Source of the DNA: Nonomuraea coxensis DSM 45129
Lineage (GTDB): Bacteria; Actinomycetota; Actinomycetes; Streptosporangiales; Streptosporangiaceae
Direction: 5' to 3'
Length of the DNA stretch: 64,000 nucleotides
Assembly (NCBI RefSeq): GCF_019397265.1
Contig: NZ_CP068985.1
Location: 682,001-746,000, forward strand
The notes under the pieces are model-generated. The model searched no databases. It was not told where the DNA came from and saw only the letters and a list, made by a program, of their open reading frames with translations. This document shows positions 25,563 through 33,544 of this stretch, piece by piece (position 1 is the stretch's first letter; each line of letters begins with the position of its first letter). The position numbers and the translations under genes are program-made.

Positions 25563-27173
25563 CTACAGGCTGCGGAACTGGCGGGTGGCGGAGATGGCGC
25601 CCGAGGTCGTCGTGCAGAACGTGCGCATCGAGCCGGCGAACTTCGACAGGTCCCACTCCGCGGGCCCGTGGTACCAGTAGAGGTTGTCGGCCTGGTGGCC
25701 GTTGCCGGTGACGGAGGCCACCACCCGCGACCAGTGCTCCACGCCGTCGAAGATCACCGCGTACGGCAGGTAGCGGGAGAACAGCTCCACCCGGTGCTGC
25801 TCCGGCACGTGGCCCAGCTCGCCGGAGAACAGATACTCGCGGAAGCCCAGGGTGTGCGCCAGCGCCGCCGAGCCCTTGGCGGTCTTGGCCGGCATGTACT
25901 GGCCGCCGATGGCGAGCGCGCCGCCCGCGATGATGACCGCGAGGCCGAGCAGCCCGTACGTGGTGAACCAGGCGAGTCCCGCCGTGGCGAGCACGCCGGC
26001 CACGATGAGGACGACGCCGATCGTCGTCCACCGGGTGCGCTCGGTGTCGGGGCGGCGGGCGAACCAGCCCTGCTTGACCACGTCGGCGTAGAGCGCGTCG
26101 CGGACCTTGCCCAGGTGCGTGGCGAACATCCCGGACAGTTGCGACAGCAGCACCGCGTCCCGGCCGTCGAAGATGGCGTCGTGGAGCGCCTTCTCGTAGG
26201 GCAGCAGGGCGTCGACCGGCGCGGTGGGCAGCCGTACGAGCAGCCAGTCGGGCGCGTCGTAGGTCTGGCGGGGCTGCTCGTCGATGCGTAGGTAGCCGCG
26301 GACGGCGAGGTCCACGATGGTGGCGGTGACGTCCACGACGTCGGCCTGCTCGTCCACGAGCGTGCCGATCTGGCCCGGACGGACCCCGTCCGGCGGGGAG
26401 AAGTGCCCGTTCTGTACGGGGTTGACCGCTCCCTGGTCGCTGCCCGCCACGCGGGCGTCGCGGCCCCGCGTCCAGTAGAGCAGGCCGATGCCGCCGAGCA
26501 GCAGCACCAGGAGGCCGGCCAGGGCGCCGCCGGTGACGGTGTTCAGCGTGAACGCCGACGCCAGCGAGAAGCGCCGCTCCAGGATCGGCGTGCCCGCGCT
26601 GGAGCCCGCCGGATAGCCGATGACGACGGTCAGGGCCTCGCCGGGCGCGAGGTTCTCCTGCTCGAAGTCGGCCTGGGCGGCGGTGTGGTCCATGGAGGCG
26701 GCGGTGCAGCCGACGGCCGAGGTGAGCTCGCCGGCGAAGCAGGAGAGGTTCTGGATCTGGCCGGGGCCCTGCACCTTGACGGTGGCCTTGGCGACCGGCT
26801 GGTTCCAGCCGCTCACCGCGAACCAGCGCAGCTCCTCCACGCCGCCCGAGGACATCACCGCGCCCTTGACGTCGTACTCGACGGTGCCGCTCGTCACGGT
26901 GAGCACGTCGCCGTCGTACGTGCCGCCCTTGACGTTCGTGATCCGGAAGAGGCGGTCGTTGCCGTCGTCGTACCGGGTGCGGGTGATGAACGTGCGCTTC
27001 AGCCCACTCGATCCCCCGCTGATCTTCTCGACCACGTGGAGGGTGCCGTCCTTGCCGAGGGTCATCGTGACGTCGTCCGTGATCCCGGCCGTCGCCGCGA
27101 GGGCGGCGGGGGCGGCGGTCAGCGTCAGAGCGGTGGCCCCCAGCGCGGCCAGCGTGAGTCTGATACCGGTCAT
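25563..27173 (-). CDS. DUF2207 membrane protein
   Basis: The protein has 536 residues: a signal peptide (1-27), an extracytoplasmic DUF2207 domain to about 215, one transmembrane helix (about 218-240, AGLLVLLLGGIGLLYW), a cytoplasmic segment (YYLRIDEQ-like YLRIDEQPRQTY), two further helices at about 380-425, and a C-terminal part with FSRYLPYAVIFDGVEHWSRV, typical of the family. Function is unknown; members are probably envelope proteins. It is isolated between the asparaginase and FAD-enzyme genes. Confidence 0.85.
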   Translation of the reverse strand: MTGIRLTLAALGATALTLTAAPAALAATAGITDDVTMTLGKDGTLHVVEKISGGSSGLKRTFITRTRYDDGNDRLFRITNVKGGTYDGDVLTVTSGTVEYDVKGAVMSSGGVEELRWFAVSGWNQPVAKATVKVQGPGQIQNLSCFAGELTSAVGCTAASMDHTAAQADFEQENLAPGEALTVVIGYPAGSSAGTPILERRFSLASAFTLNTVTGGALAGLLVLLLGGIGLLYWTRGRDARVAGSDQGAVNPVQNGHFSPPDGVRPGQIGTLVDEQADVVDVTATIVDLAVRGYLRIDEQPRQTYDAPDWLLVRLPTAPVDALLPYEKALHDAIFDGRDAVLLSQLSGMFATHLGKVRDALYADVVKQGWFARRPDTERTRWTTIGVVLIVAGVLATAGLAWFTTYGLLGLAVIIAGGALAIGGQYMPAKTAKGSAALAHTLGFREYLFSGELGHVPEQHRVELFSRYLPYAVIFDGVEHWSRVVASVTGNGHQADNLYWYHGPAEWDLSKFAGSMRTFCTTTSGAISATRQFRSL

Positions 27174-27200
27174 GGCGGCAAATCGTAGCGGTTTGTCCCG

Positions 27201-28289
27201 TCAATCGAGAGTGATCGCGTTCGCGGCCCGCTGGATGCTCTCCGGGGCCGCGCCCTGACCGGGGTTCTCGGTGGCGAGCGCCTGGTTGGCCGCGACGAAC
27301 GGGCGCAGCCGCCGCTCGTAGCGCTCGAACGCCCCGGACGGGCCGGCCGCGAGCTCCTCCGCCAGCACGTACGCCCCCACCATGGCGAGGCTGGTGCCCT
27401 GACCGGACAGCGGCGAGGCGCAGTAGCCCGCGTCGCCGACCAGCGTCACCCGGCCGGCCGACCAGCGCTCCATCACGACCTGCGCCATCGCGTCGAAGTA
27501 GAAGTCGTCGGCCTTGCCCATCGCGTCCAGCAGCCGGGGGACCTCCCAGCCGAGGCCGGCGCAGCGCTCCTGGACCAGCCGCTTCTGGGCGTCGAGGTCG
27601 CGGTGGTCGTAGGCGATCGGGCCGTCCTGGAAGCCGAGGTTCACGCGCATCGTGGTGGCGTCGCGGTCGCTGTAGACGACGCCGCCCACCTCGCCCTCGC
27701 GGAACCAGGTCTGCCAGTGGTCGAGGCCGAGGAAGTTGGGGGCGGTGAAGATGGAGACGTACGCGCCGAGGTGGCGGACATAGCGCTCCTCGGGGCCGAA
27801 GGCCAGACGGCGTACGTTGGAGTGCAGGCCGTCGGCGCCGACCACGTGGTCGTAGCGGGCGCGGCGGCCGCTCTCGAACGTGACGTCCACGCCGTCCGCG
27901 TCCTGGGCGAGGGCGGCGATCGAGTCGCCGTGGACGATGACGGGGTCGGCGGCGGCGAGGACCAGCGCGGTCAGGTCGTCGCGCATGATCTCGACGTCGG
28001 GGCTGTCGAACGCGCCGCCGCTCAGCGTGCCCTCGGTGCTGCGCATCAGCTCGGCGCCGGAGCCGTCCACCATCGACATGCCGCGCATCCGGGTGCGCAG
28101 GGCCCTGGCCCGCTCCAGGACGCCCATCCGGTCGGCGACCGTGAGCGCCGCGCCCCGGACGTCGATCGCCTGCCCGCCGGTGCGCGGGCCCGGGGCCCGC
28201 TCGACGATCTCCGCCTCGATGCCGTGCCGCCCCAGCCAGTAGGCCAGGACCGGACCGCCGACGCTCGCGCCCGAGACGAGCACCTTCAT
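27201..28289 (-). CDS. FAD-dependent aromatic-type monooxygenase
   Basis: The protein has 362 residues. An N-terminal Rossmann motif GASVGGPVLAYWLGRHG and the second FAD motif LVGDAGYCASPLSGQGTSLA place it with PHBH/TetX-like flavin monooxygenases. The substrate is unknown; relatives hydroxylate antibiotics or polyketides. GGGGGAGCT precedes ATG 28289. It is divergent from a GntR-TetR fusion regulator, with two GTAC-rich palindromes in the spacer, so the regulator probably controls it, possibly in response to the substrate. Confidence 0.85.
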   Translation of the reverse strand: MKVLVSGASVGGPVLAYWLGRHGIEAEIVERAPGPRTGGQAIDVRGAALTVADRMGVLERARALRTRMRGMSMVDGSGAELMRSTEGTLSGGAFDSPDVEIMRDDLTALVLAAADPVIVHGDSIAALAQDADGVDVTFESGRRARYDHVVGADGLHSNVRRLAFGPEERYVRHLGAYVSIFTAPNFLGLDHWQTWFREGEVGGVVYSDRDATTMRVNLGFQDGPIAYDHRDLDAQKRLVQERCAGLGWEVPRLLDAMGKADDFYFDAMAQVVMERWSAGRVTLVGDAGYCASPLSGQGTSLAMVGAYVLAEELAAGPSGAFERYERRLRPFVAANQALATENPGQGAAPESIQRAANAITLD

Positions 28290-28308
28290 GATCAGCTCCC
28301 CCTTGTTG

Positions 28309-28343
28309 GTACGTTGTACGCGCCACTGAATGTACGGCGTACA
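28309..28343. promoter_or_regulatory. Paired palindromic operators in the divergent promoter
   Basis: GTACgttGTAC (28309-28319) and TGTACGGCGTACA (28331-28343) are perfect inverted repeats whose centres are 23 bp apart. They lie between the FAD monooxygenase and its regulator. They are likely binding sites of the GntR-TetR protein; the assignment to that protein is inferred from position. Confidence 0.6.
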
Positions 28344-28397
28344 TACAGCAGCTCGCAACGCTAGGATGGGAGATCTGTACTAGGACAGGGAGGTGGG

Positions 28398-29366
28398 ATG
28401 GACACTCCGCCCTACGCGCGCATCGCGGGCGAGATCAAGCGGCGGGTCGCCGACGGCAGGCTGCGTCCCGGCGACCGCGTGCCCTCCACCCGCCAGCTCG
28501 CCCGCGACTGGGACGTCGCCCTGGCCACCGCCGCCAAGGCCCTCGCGCTGCTGGCCCAGGAGGGAGTGGTGATCGCCGAGCCGAGGGTGGGCACGGTGGT
28601 CGCCGAGCAACGCGGCCCCGGCCGCCCGGCGAGCCGCCGTGGCATGCCCTTAGGGCCCTCAGGGGCCTCAGAAGTTTCAAGGTCCTCAGGGTCCTCCGGG
28701 CCGTCCGCTGTCCGCGAGCGCGTCGTGCGGGCGGCCGTCGAGCTCGCCGACGCCGACGGGCTCGACGAGCTGACCATGCGCGCGCTCGCGGACCGGCTGG
28801 GGATGGCCACGATGTCCCTCTACCGCCACGTCAGCGGCAAGGACGAGCTGGTCCTGCTCATGGTCGACGCGGTGGTCGACGACTACCCGTTGCCCCCGAC
28901 GCGGCCCGCCGGCTGGCGCGAGGCACTGGAGACGAGCGCCCGCCTCCAGTGGGCGGCCTACCGGGCGCACCCCTGGATGGCCGGGGTCACCTCGCTGTAC
29001 CGCCCGCTGCCCTCCGCCGGCCTGCTGAAGCACGCGGAGTGGGTGATGGACGCCCTGGCCGGCACCCGGCTCGACGCGGAGGCCAAGATGCACGTGCACA
29101 TCCTGCTGCACAGCTTCGTGCAGGGCCTGGCCGCCAACATCGAGCAGGAACGGCGGGCCCGCGCCGCCACCGGCCTGTCGGACGAGGAGTGGATGCGCGC
29201 GCAGGAGGAGCGCCTGCGGGCGGTCAGCGAGTCGCCGGGATACACGGCCTTCGCCGCGTTCCTGGGGGAGCTGGGGGAGTTCGACCTCGATCTCGACCGG
29301 CTCTTCGCGTTCGGGCTGCGCCCCCTGCTCGACGGCCTGGCGGGGCAGATCGACCAGCGGGAGTGA
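28398..29366 (+). CDS. GntR-TetR fusion transcription regulator
   Basis: The protein has 322 residues and two DNA-binding domains. A GntR winged helix lies at about 5-72 (RVPSTRQLARDWDVALATAA), then a short Ser/Gly linker (about 83-102), and a TetR helix-turn-helix at about 105-155 (TMRALADRLGMATMSLYRHV) with a TetR_C ligand domain to the end. The linker contains a TTA leucine codon (28650-28652) in otherwise TTA-free DNA. GGGAGGTGGG precedes the ATG. It probably represses the divergent FAD monooxygenase and itself. Confidence 0.88.
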   Translation: MDTPPYARIAGEIKRRVADGRLRPGDRVPSTRQLARDWDVALATAAKALALLAQEGVVIAEPRVGTVVAEQRGPGRPASRRGMPLGPSGASEVSRSSGSSGPSAVRERVVRAAVELADADGLDELTMRALADRLGMATMSLYRHVSGKDELVLLMVDAVVDDYPLPPTRPAGWREALETSARLQWAAYRAHPWMAGVTSLYRPLPSAGLLKHAEWVMDALAGTRLDAEAKMHVHILLHSFVQGLAANIEQERRARAATGLSDEEWMRAQEERLRAVSESPGYTAFAAFLGELGEFDLDLDRLFAFGLRPLLDGLAGQIDQRE

Positions 29367-29378
29367 GGCCCCCGGCCC

Positions 29379-30521
29379 TCACTTCGTCTTCGCGACCGAG
29401 GCCGCCGGGTCCGGCAGGCGGTCGAGCAGCCCCTGAGCGTGGGCGAGGGCGGCGATCCGCCTGAGATGCGCCAGATCCACCTTGCCGGGATAGGAGCCGA
29501 GCACGGCCTTCCCGCCCGCCCCCTCGGAGATCCTAGTGTATTGGGGCAGCCTGGTGTAGGTGGGCAGCACCGCGTGGGCGTGCTCCGGGTCGGCGGCGAC
29601 CAGGCGTCGCGCCTTGCCCAGCGCGCGCAGGAAGGCCGCGAGCGTGCGGGGGTTACGGGCGATCCAGCGCTCGGTGGCGGTCATCCCCGACGTCTGCAGG
29701 TTCGCGAAGTCGCCGGTCATCGCGTCCGCCACGACCCGTATAAGCCCCTCCTGGCGTCCGGCCGTGACGAAGGGCTCGGCCAGCAGGGCGGCGTCGAACC
29801 GTCCCTGCTTCATCGCGCCGAGCATCTGGGGATACGTGGTCTCGGCCAGCACGACGTCCTTCCGCGTCAGCCCGGCCCGCTCCAGCAGGGCGGTCAGCGC
29901 GAGCAACGGGACCGTGCCGAACGTGGTGACCGCGATCCTCTTGCCCTTGAGGTCGGCGACCGTCCTGACCTTCGAGGTGGCGTTCACCACGAGCGCCAGC
30001 GTCCCTGGCGCGGCCTGGTGGGAGGCCGCCGCGATCCTGAGGTCCTTGCCCTGCTCGTTCGCCTCGAGAACCGTCGCGTAGTCGAGCTGGGCCAGATCCA
30101 GCAGGCCCTGCGCGAGCAACGGCGCCGCGGCCGCCGAACCGCTCACGAACACGGGGAGCACGTTCAGCCCTTCCTCCTCGAAATAGCCCATCCTCTGGGC
30201 CACGGGCAGGACCGCCGACTCCACCGTCGGCAGCATGCCGACCTTGATGGTCGGCCGTTCCAGGACCTCGGTGGGCCGCTCCGCGGGCTCGGTGGTGGGC
30301 CGCTCTACCGGGAGGGTGGGGCCGACCGCCGGCTGCCGTTCCGTGGGCAACGCCCGCACCCCGACGGTGGCGGCGAGCAACGTCACCACGACCGTCGCGG
30401 CGGCGGCGAACGCGATCCGGTTGCGCCTCCTGCGCTGGTACCGCTCCATCGCCCTGGCGCCCAGGTCACGCTGCGGCATCTCGTCGGCGATGCGGCCGAG
30501 CTGGTCTCCGAGCCAGGTCAT
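29379..30521 (-). CDS. Membrane protein: anti-sigma-like N-terminus fused to SsuA/NMT1-type binding domain
   Basis: The protein has 380 residues: a cytoplasmic basic segment (1-36, GARAMERYQRRRRNR), a transmembrane helix (37-57), a Pro-rich spacer (about 62-90), and then a complete periplasmic binding protein of the NitT/TauT/SsuA type (IKVGMLPTVESAVLPVAQRM, DLAQLDYATVLEANEQGKD, LKGKRIAVTTFGTVPLLAL). It is not a lipoprotein and no ABC permease or ATPase is near. Its start overlaps the SigE-type sigma gene by 4 nt. I infer that it is the membrane partner of that sigma factor, sensing a small organic ligand. Confidence 0.8.
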   Translation of the reverse strand: MTWLGDQLGRIADEMPQRDLGARAMERYQRRRRNRIAFAAAATVVVTLLAATVGVRALPTERQPAVGPTLPVERPTTEPAERPTEVLERPTIKVGMLPTVESAVLPVAQRMGYFEEEGLNVLPVFVSGSAAAAPLLAQGLLDLAQLDYATVLEANEQGKDLRIAAASHQAAPGTLALVVNATSKVRTVADLKGKRIAVTTFGTVPLLALTALLERAGLTRKDVVLAETTYPQMLGAMKQGRFDAALLAEPFVTAGRQEGLIRVVADAMTGDFANLQTSGMTATERWIARNPRTLAAFLRALGKARRLVAADPEHAHAVLPTYTRLPQYTRISEGAGGKAVLGSYPGKVDLAHLRRIAALAHAQGLLDRLPDPAASVAKTK

Positions 30522-31054
30522 CGGCGGGCCCCCTCGTTCCAGGCGGAGTCGTCGTTCATGGCGGGCAGGTGGGACGCCAGCTCGGGCGCGAGCGCGCGCA
30601 GCCGGGCCAGCGCGTGGTGCGCCTGGCTCTTGACGGTGCCGACCGAGCAGCCCAGCAGGCCGGCCACCTCGCGCTCGGTCCGGTCCTCGTAGAAGCGCAG
30701 CACCAGCACGGCGCGCTGCTTGGGCGTCAACCGCATGAGCGCCTGCCGCAGCACGATCCGAAGGACGGCGGAGTCCTCGCTGGAATGGGCGCGCTCGGGC
30801 AGTTCGGCGCTCGGCACCTCGCCGGAGCCGCGTCTTCGGCGCCAGGAGATGTACTGGTTCACCAGCGCCTTACGGGCGTAGGCGTCCAGATTGTCGATGT
30901 GGCGCAGCTTCGGCCAGCGTCCGAGCATGCGGACCAGCACGCTCTGCAGGAGGTCCTCCGCGAGATGGACCTCTCCGGTGAGCAGATAGCACAGGCGCAG
31001 CAGCGGGCGTTGGTGGGCATCCAGGAACGCCGTGAACGCGGCATCGCGATCCAC
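30518..31054 (-). CDS. SigE-family RNA polymerase sigma factor
   Basis: The protein has 178 residues. Region 2 is at about 10-75 (FLDAHQRPLLRLCYLLTG, AEDLLQSVLVRMLGRW) and region 4 at about 105-165 (RLTPKQRAVLVLRFYEDRTE, GCSVGTVKSQAHHALARLR). The form matches the actinobacterial SigE family, which is usually followed by a membrane regulator of variable outer domain. Here the following, overlapping gene carries a solute-binding domain. The start at 31054 has AGGAGAG-like sequence upstream. Confidence 0.88.
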   Translation of the reverse strand: MDRDAAFTAFLDAHQRPLLRLCYLLTGEVHLAEDLLQSVLVRMLGRWPKLRHIDNLDAYARKALVNQYISWRRRRGSGEVPSAELPERAHSSEDSAVLRIVLRQALMRLTPKQRAVLVLRFYEDRTEREVAGLLGCSVGTVKSQAHHALARLRALAPELASHLPAMNDDSAWNEGARR

Positions 31055-31161
31055 CGTCTCTCCTCATGTCGGCACTGCCCCTCAAACGCCGCGGTGGCGG
31101 CAAAAGGTTGGCGGTGTCGTACGGCGACTGGTCGCGGGTCTTCTCCACGCATCGCGTGTGC

Positions 31162-31241
31162 TAGGCTTGAGCCAGTTGCAGTTGTGGTACCCATCATGAA
31201 CATGTGTGCGCCTGACGCTATGTAGCCTCAGGCGCATTTTT
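31162..31241 (+). promoter_or_regulatory. cspA-type leader: promoter, mini-ORF and terminator
   Basis: TAGGCT at 31162-31167 is a -10 candidate. About 30 nt later a 9-codon ORF (MNMCAPDAM, 31196-31225) overlaps the left arm of a perfect 8-bp terminator hairpin (GCGCCTGA / TCAGGCGC, 31208-31235) followed by ATTTTT. The cold-shock gene starts 94 nt beyond. This arrangement looks like transcription attenuation, perhaps temperature-dependent. Confidence 0.5.
31208..31241 (+). terminator. Intrinsic terminator in the cold-shock gene leader
   Basis: An 8-bp perfect stem with a 12-nt loop is followed by ATTTTT. It is unusually T-rich for this GC content, so it is probably a genuine factor-independent terminator. 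It lies upstream of, not after, a gene. Confidence 0.75.
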
Positions 31242-31334
31242 GTTGCCGGTCTTCTCCGGGTGTGGGCCTATTTCAGCGACGCGAGATTCGCACAGTGCGG
31301 ATGTCGGCTTTGCACCTACCAAGAGGAGATCATC

Positions 31335-31541
31335 ATGGCTTCTGGCACCGTGAAGTGGTTCAACGCGGAAAAGGGCTTCGGCTTCATCGAGCAGGACGGC
31401 GGCGGCGCCGACGTCTTCGCCCACTACTCCAACATCGTCTCTCAGGGCGGCTACCGCGAGCTGCACGAGGGCCAGAAGGTGTCCTTCGACATCACCCAGG
31501 GCCAGAAGGGCCCGCAGGCCGAGAACATCGTGGCCGCCTGA
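31335..31541 (+). CDS. Cold-shock domain protein
   Basis: The protein has 68 residues, with the complete cold-shock domain: [19 protein letters not shown] (RNP1 KGFGFIEQ) and [10 protein letters not shown] (RNP2). It binds single-stranded RNA or DNA and acts as an RNA chaperone. GAGGAG 9 nt before the ATG gives strong translation. The leader holds an attenuator-like hairpin, and a strong terminator follows. Confidence 0.95.
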   Translation: MASGTVKWFNAEKGFGFIEQDGGGADVFAHYSNIVSQGGYRELHEGQKVSFDITQGQKGPQAENIVAA

Positions 31542-31558
31542 CCCGAGAGCGCCACACC

Positions 31559-31590
31559 AAGACCCGGCCAGCTTCACGCTGCCGGGTCTT
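31559..31590 (+). terminator. Terminator after the cold-shock gene
   Basis: AAGACCCGGC and its complement GCCGGGTCTT form a perfect 10-bp stem with a 12-nt loop. It lies just before the convergent MerR gene and may serve both strands. Confidence 0.75.
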
Positions 31591-31596
31591 CTTGCG

Positions 31597-32007
31597 TCAT
31601 GGGTGCTGAGCTCCGGCGGAGCGGTCGCGCGCCTCGTTGATGCGCAGCGCCTCGGCGAGCTGATCCTCCAGGACGATGATCCGGCAGGCCGCTTCCACCG
31701 GCGTGCCCTGATCGACGAGTTCCCTGGCCCGCGCGGCCAGCCGTAGCTGGTAGCGGGAGTAGCGGCGGTGCCCGCCGCTGGAGCGTTTCGGCTCGATCAG
31801 TTTCGCGGTGCCCAGAGCCCGCAGGAACGCGGGGCTGACACCGAGCAGCTCCGCGGCCGTGCCCATGCTGTAGGCGGGGTAGTCCTCATTGTCGAACCGA
31901 TCCTCGAACCGGTCCTCGGCGCCTGATCCAGCCCTGGGTCCTGCCGGGTCCGCGATCCTGCCCTGCGGGGGCCGGTCACCCTCGGCGGCCGAGCGACGTT
32001 GAACCAT
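31597..32007 (-). CDS. MerR-family transcription regulator
   Basis: The protein has 136 residues. An acidic, disordered N-terminus of about 45 residues precedes a MerR winged helix (YSMGTAAELLGVSPAFLRAL, SSGGHRRYSRYQLRLAA) and a short C-terminal helix. There is no metal- or drug-binding domain and no Cys, so it is of the minimal type (BldC-like or helix-only). ATG 32007 follows GGAAAGGAATCT. A stable hairpin lies immediately upstream of the RBS. Confidence 0.85.
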   Translation of the reverse strand: MVQRRSAAEGDRPPQGRIADPAGPRAGSGAEDRFEDRFDNEDYPAYSMGTAAELLGVSPAFLRALGTAKLIEPKRSSGGHRRYSRYQLRLAARARELVDQGTPVEAACRIIVLEDQLAEALRINEARDRSAGAQHP

Positions 32008-32030
32008 AGATTCCTTTCCAGCGCGCACAG

Positions 32031-32062
32031 GGGGCCCCGGCGCCTGTATGCGCCGGGGCCCC
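32031..32062 (-). promoter_or_regulatory. Stable hairpin in the MerR 5' leader
   Basis: A perfect 13-bp GC stem (GGGGCCCCGGCGC and complement) with a 6-nt loop ends 12 nt upstream of the RBS GGAAAGG. No T-run follows. It may stabilise the mRNA 5' end or terminate readthrough from the right. Confidence 0.5.
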
Positions 32063-32441
32063 GAAGAGTTCAACACCATCTACCGGCCGTCCGGCCGGCT
32101 CACTGTTTTCCGCATCCGCCGCGCTGAGCGGCGGTGGTGCGGGGATCGCGGATGCGTGACCGTAGACCACCTTCCTATCTGTGGAACTGCGGTACCCGAG
32201 CGGCGAGACTCAGCCGGCAACGGGCGATCCTGATGGCGTTCAACACTCCCTTCATCTCTATCTTCCGGACCACTGTCCAACTTCACCTGTGGCAGCGCGT
32301 CCACGATCTGGGCCCCTTACTACTGCGCTGGCCCTTCACGTCCGACCTTCTGCCGTTCATCGTGCTCCGGGCAGTTCATCGTGGTGCCAATACTTCCGCT
32401 GCCCGGTCGAACCGTTCCTTGCGATACGAGAAACACTAGCC
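32063..32441. other. Gene-free interval of lower GC
   Basis: I see no supported gene in these 380 bases. Open frames exist on both strands, but their third positions are not GC-enriched and none has a ribosome site. The base composition is visibly lower in GC than in the flanks. It presumably contains the MerR promoter; an unannotated small RNA cannot be excluded. Confidence 0.5.
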
Positions 32442-33449
32442 TCAGTGACCGCAAATGTCTACTGCGGCGAACACAGATTTTCGGCGCTCGTCACGGAAGG
32501 TCGCCCGGTAGTCCTGCGGGCGCCGCCCGGTGTGCCGGGCGAACAGGGCGGCGAAGGTCCCGGAGTCCCGGTAGCCGACCGCCGCGGCGATGCCGGCCAC
32601 CGTGCGGTCGGTCGTCTCCAGGAGATGGCGGGCGCGGCGGACACGCGAGGACTGGAGATAGGCGAGCGGGCTCCGGCCGGTCTCTCCGGCGAAGCGCCGC
32701 AGCAGGGTCCTGGTGCTGACGTTGAACGTCCTCGCCAGCGCGGCCAGGTCGTACGGGGCCGCGAGGTTCTGGTCGAGCCACCGCATGACCCCGCGCGAGA
32801 ACGCCGCCCCGGGCTGCGGAAGGAGCCGCGGGTCGACGTACGGGCTCTGGGATGACCGGGCGTCGTCGACGAGCGCCACCCGCGCGGTCGCCCGTGCCAC
32901 GCGGGCGCCGCTGTGCTCGCGGATCAGGGCGAGCGCGAAGTCGTACATGGCGCTGAAGGCCGCCGTCGTCGTCACCCCGCCGTCGGTGACGACCAGGCGT
33001 TCGGCCCGGACCTCGGTGTCCGGGCAGCGCCGGGCCAGCTCGGGGGCGAGGAGCCAGGCCGTCGTGGCGCGGCGCCCGCGCAGCAGCCCGGCCTCGGCGA
33101 GCAGGAACGCGCCGGCGCAGATGGAGACCACGGCGTTGCCCGCCGCGGCGTGCGCGCGGATCGCGGCGACCTCGGGTGCGAGGGGCCTCAGCCGCGCGTC
33201 CACGTCGAGGCCAGGGCCGAGCTCGAATCCGGGCACCACGAGGACGTCGACCTCGCGTACCGGGCGGACGCCCAGCGTCGTGCCGCCCGAGGCGGCCACC
33301 CGGCTGCGCGGCGACATGACCGTCACCTCATAGCTCACCCCGTCGGGACCGCCGACGTGGGTGGCCATCGTCAGCAGGTCAGGGACGCCGAACACCTCGG
33401 AGGCGAAACATCCCGGATAGGCCAGGACCCCCACACGCAGCCCGCTCAC
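32442..33449 (-). CDS. GlxA-family regulator (DJ-1/PfpI plus AraC)
   Basis: The protein has 335 residues. A DJ-1/PfpI-like domain (1-190) has an elbow Cys in VVSICAGAFLLAEAG, and the C-terminal AraC double HTH (about 235-335) includes LARTFNVSTRTLLRRFAGET and IAAAVGYRDSGTFAALFARH. Members control catabolic or stress genes. GTG 33449 was chosen because GGGGAGG lies about 9 nt upstream. It is divergent, 95 bp away, from the dienelactone hydrolase gene, a likely target by position. Confidence 0.85.
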   Translation of the reverse strand: MSGLRVGVLAYPGCFASEVFGVPDLLTMATHVGGPDGVSYEVTVMSPRSRVAASGGTTLGVRPVREVDVLVVPGFELGPGLDVDARLRPLAPEVAAIRAHAAAGNAVVSICAGAFLLAEAGLLRGRRATTAWLLAPELARRCPDTEVRAERLVVTDGGVTTTAAFSAMYDFALALIREHSGARVARATARVALVDDARSSQSPYVDPRLLPQPGAAFSRGVMRWLDQNLAAPYDLAALARTFNVSTRTLLRRFAGETGRSPLAYLQSSRVRRARHLLETTDRTVAGIAAAVGYRDSGTFAALFARHTGRRPQDYRATFRDERRKSVFAAVDICGH

Positions 33450-33544
33450 GCTCGCCCTCCCCGGCACGACTGTGGCGAGATTACCCCTCTGCCTGGCGAT
33501 CCGGCCGGTCGCCCCGGCCTGCCCGATCAGGACAGGCTGTCCGC

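Noticed and set aside
24598..28344. A 1248-codon minus-strand open frame
   Set aside because: It crosses four real genes on both strands in another frame and gives low-complexity Arg/Gly/Pro sequence; it is a high-GC shadow.
32080..32304. Possible small minus-strand gene in the gap before the GlxA regulator
   Set aside because: Its third codon positions are not GC-rich, it lacks an RBS, and its peptide is low-complexity Arg/His/Ser.
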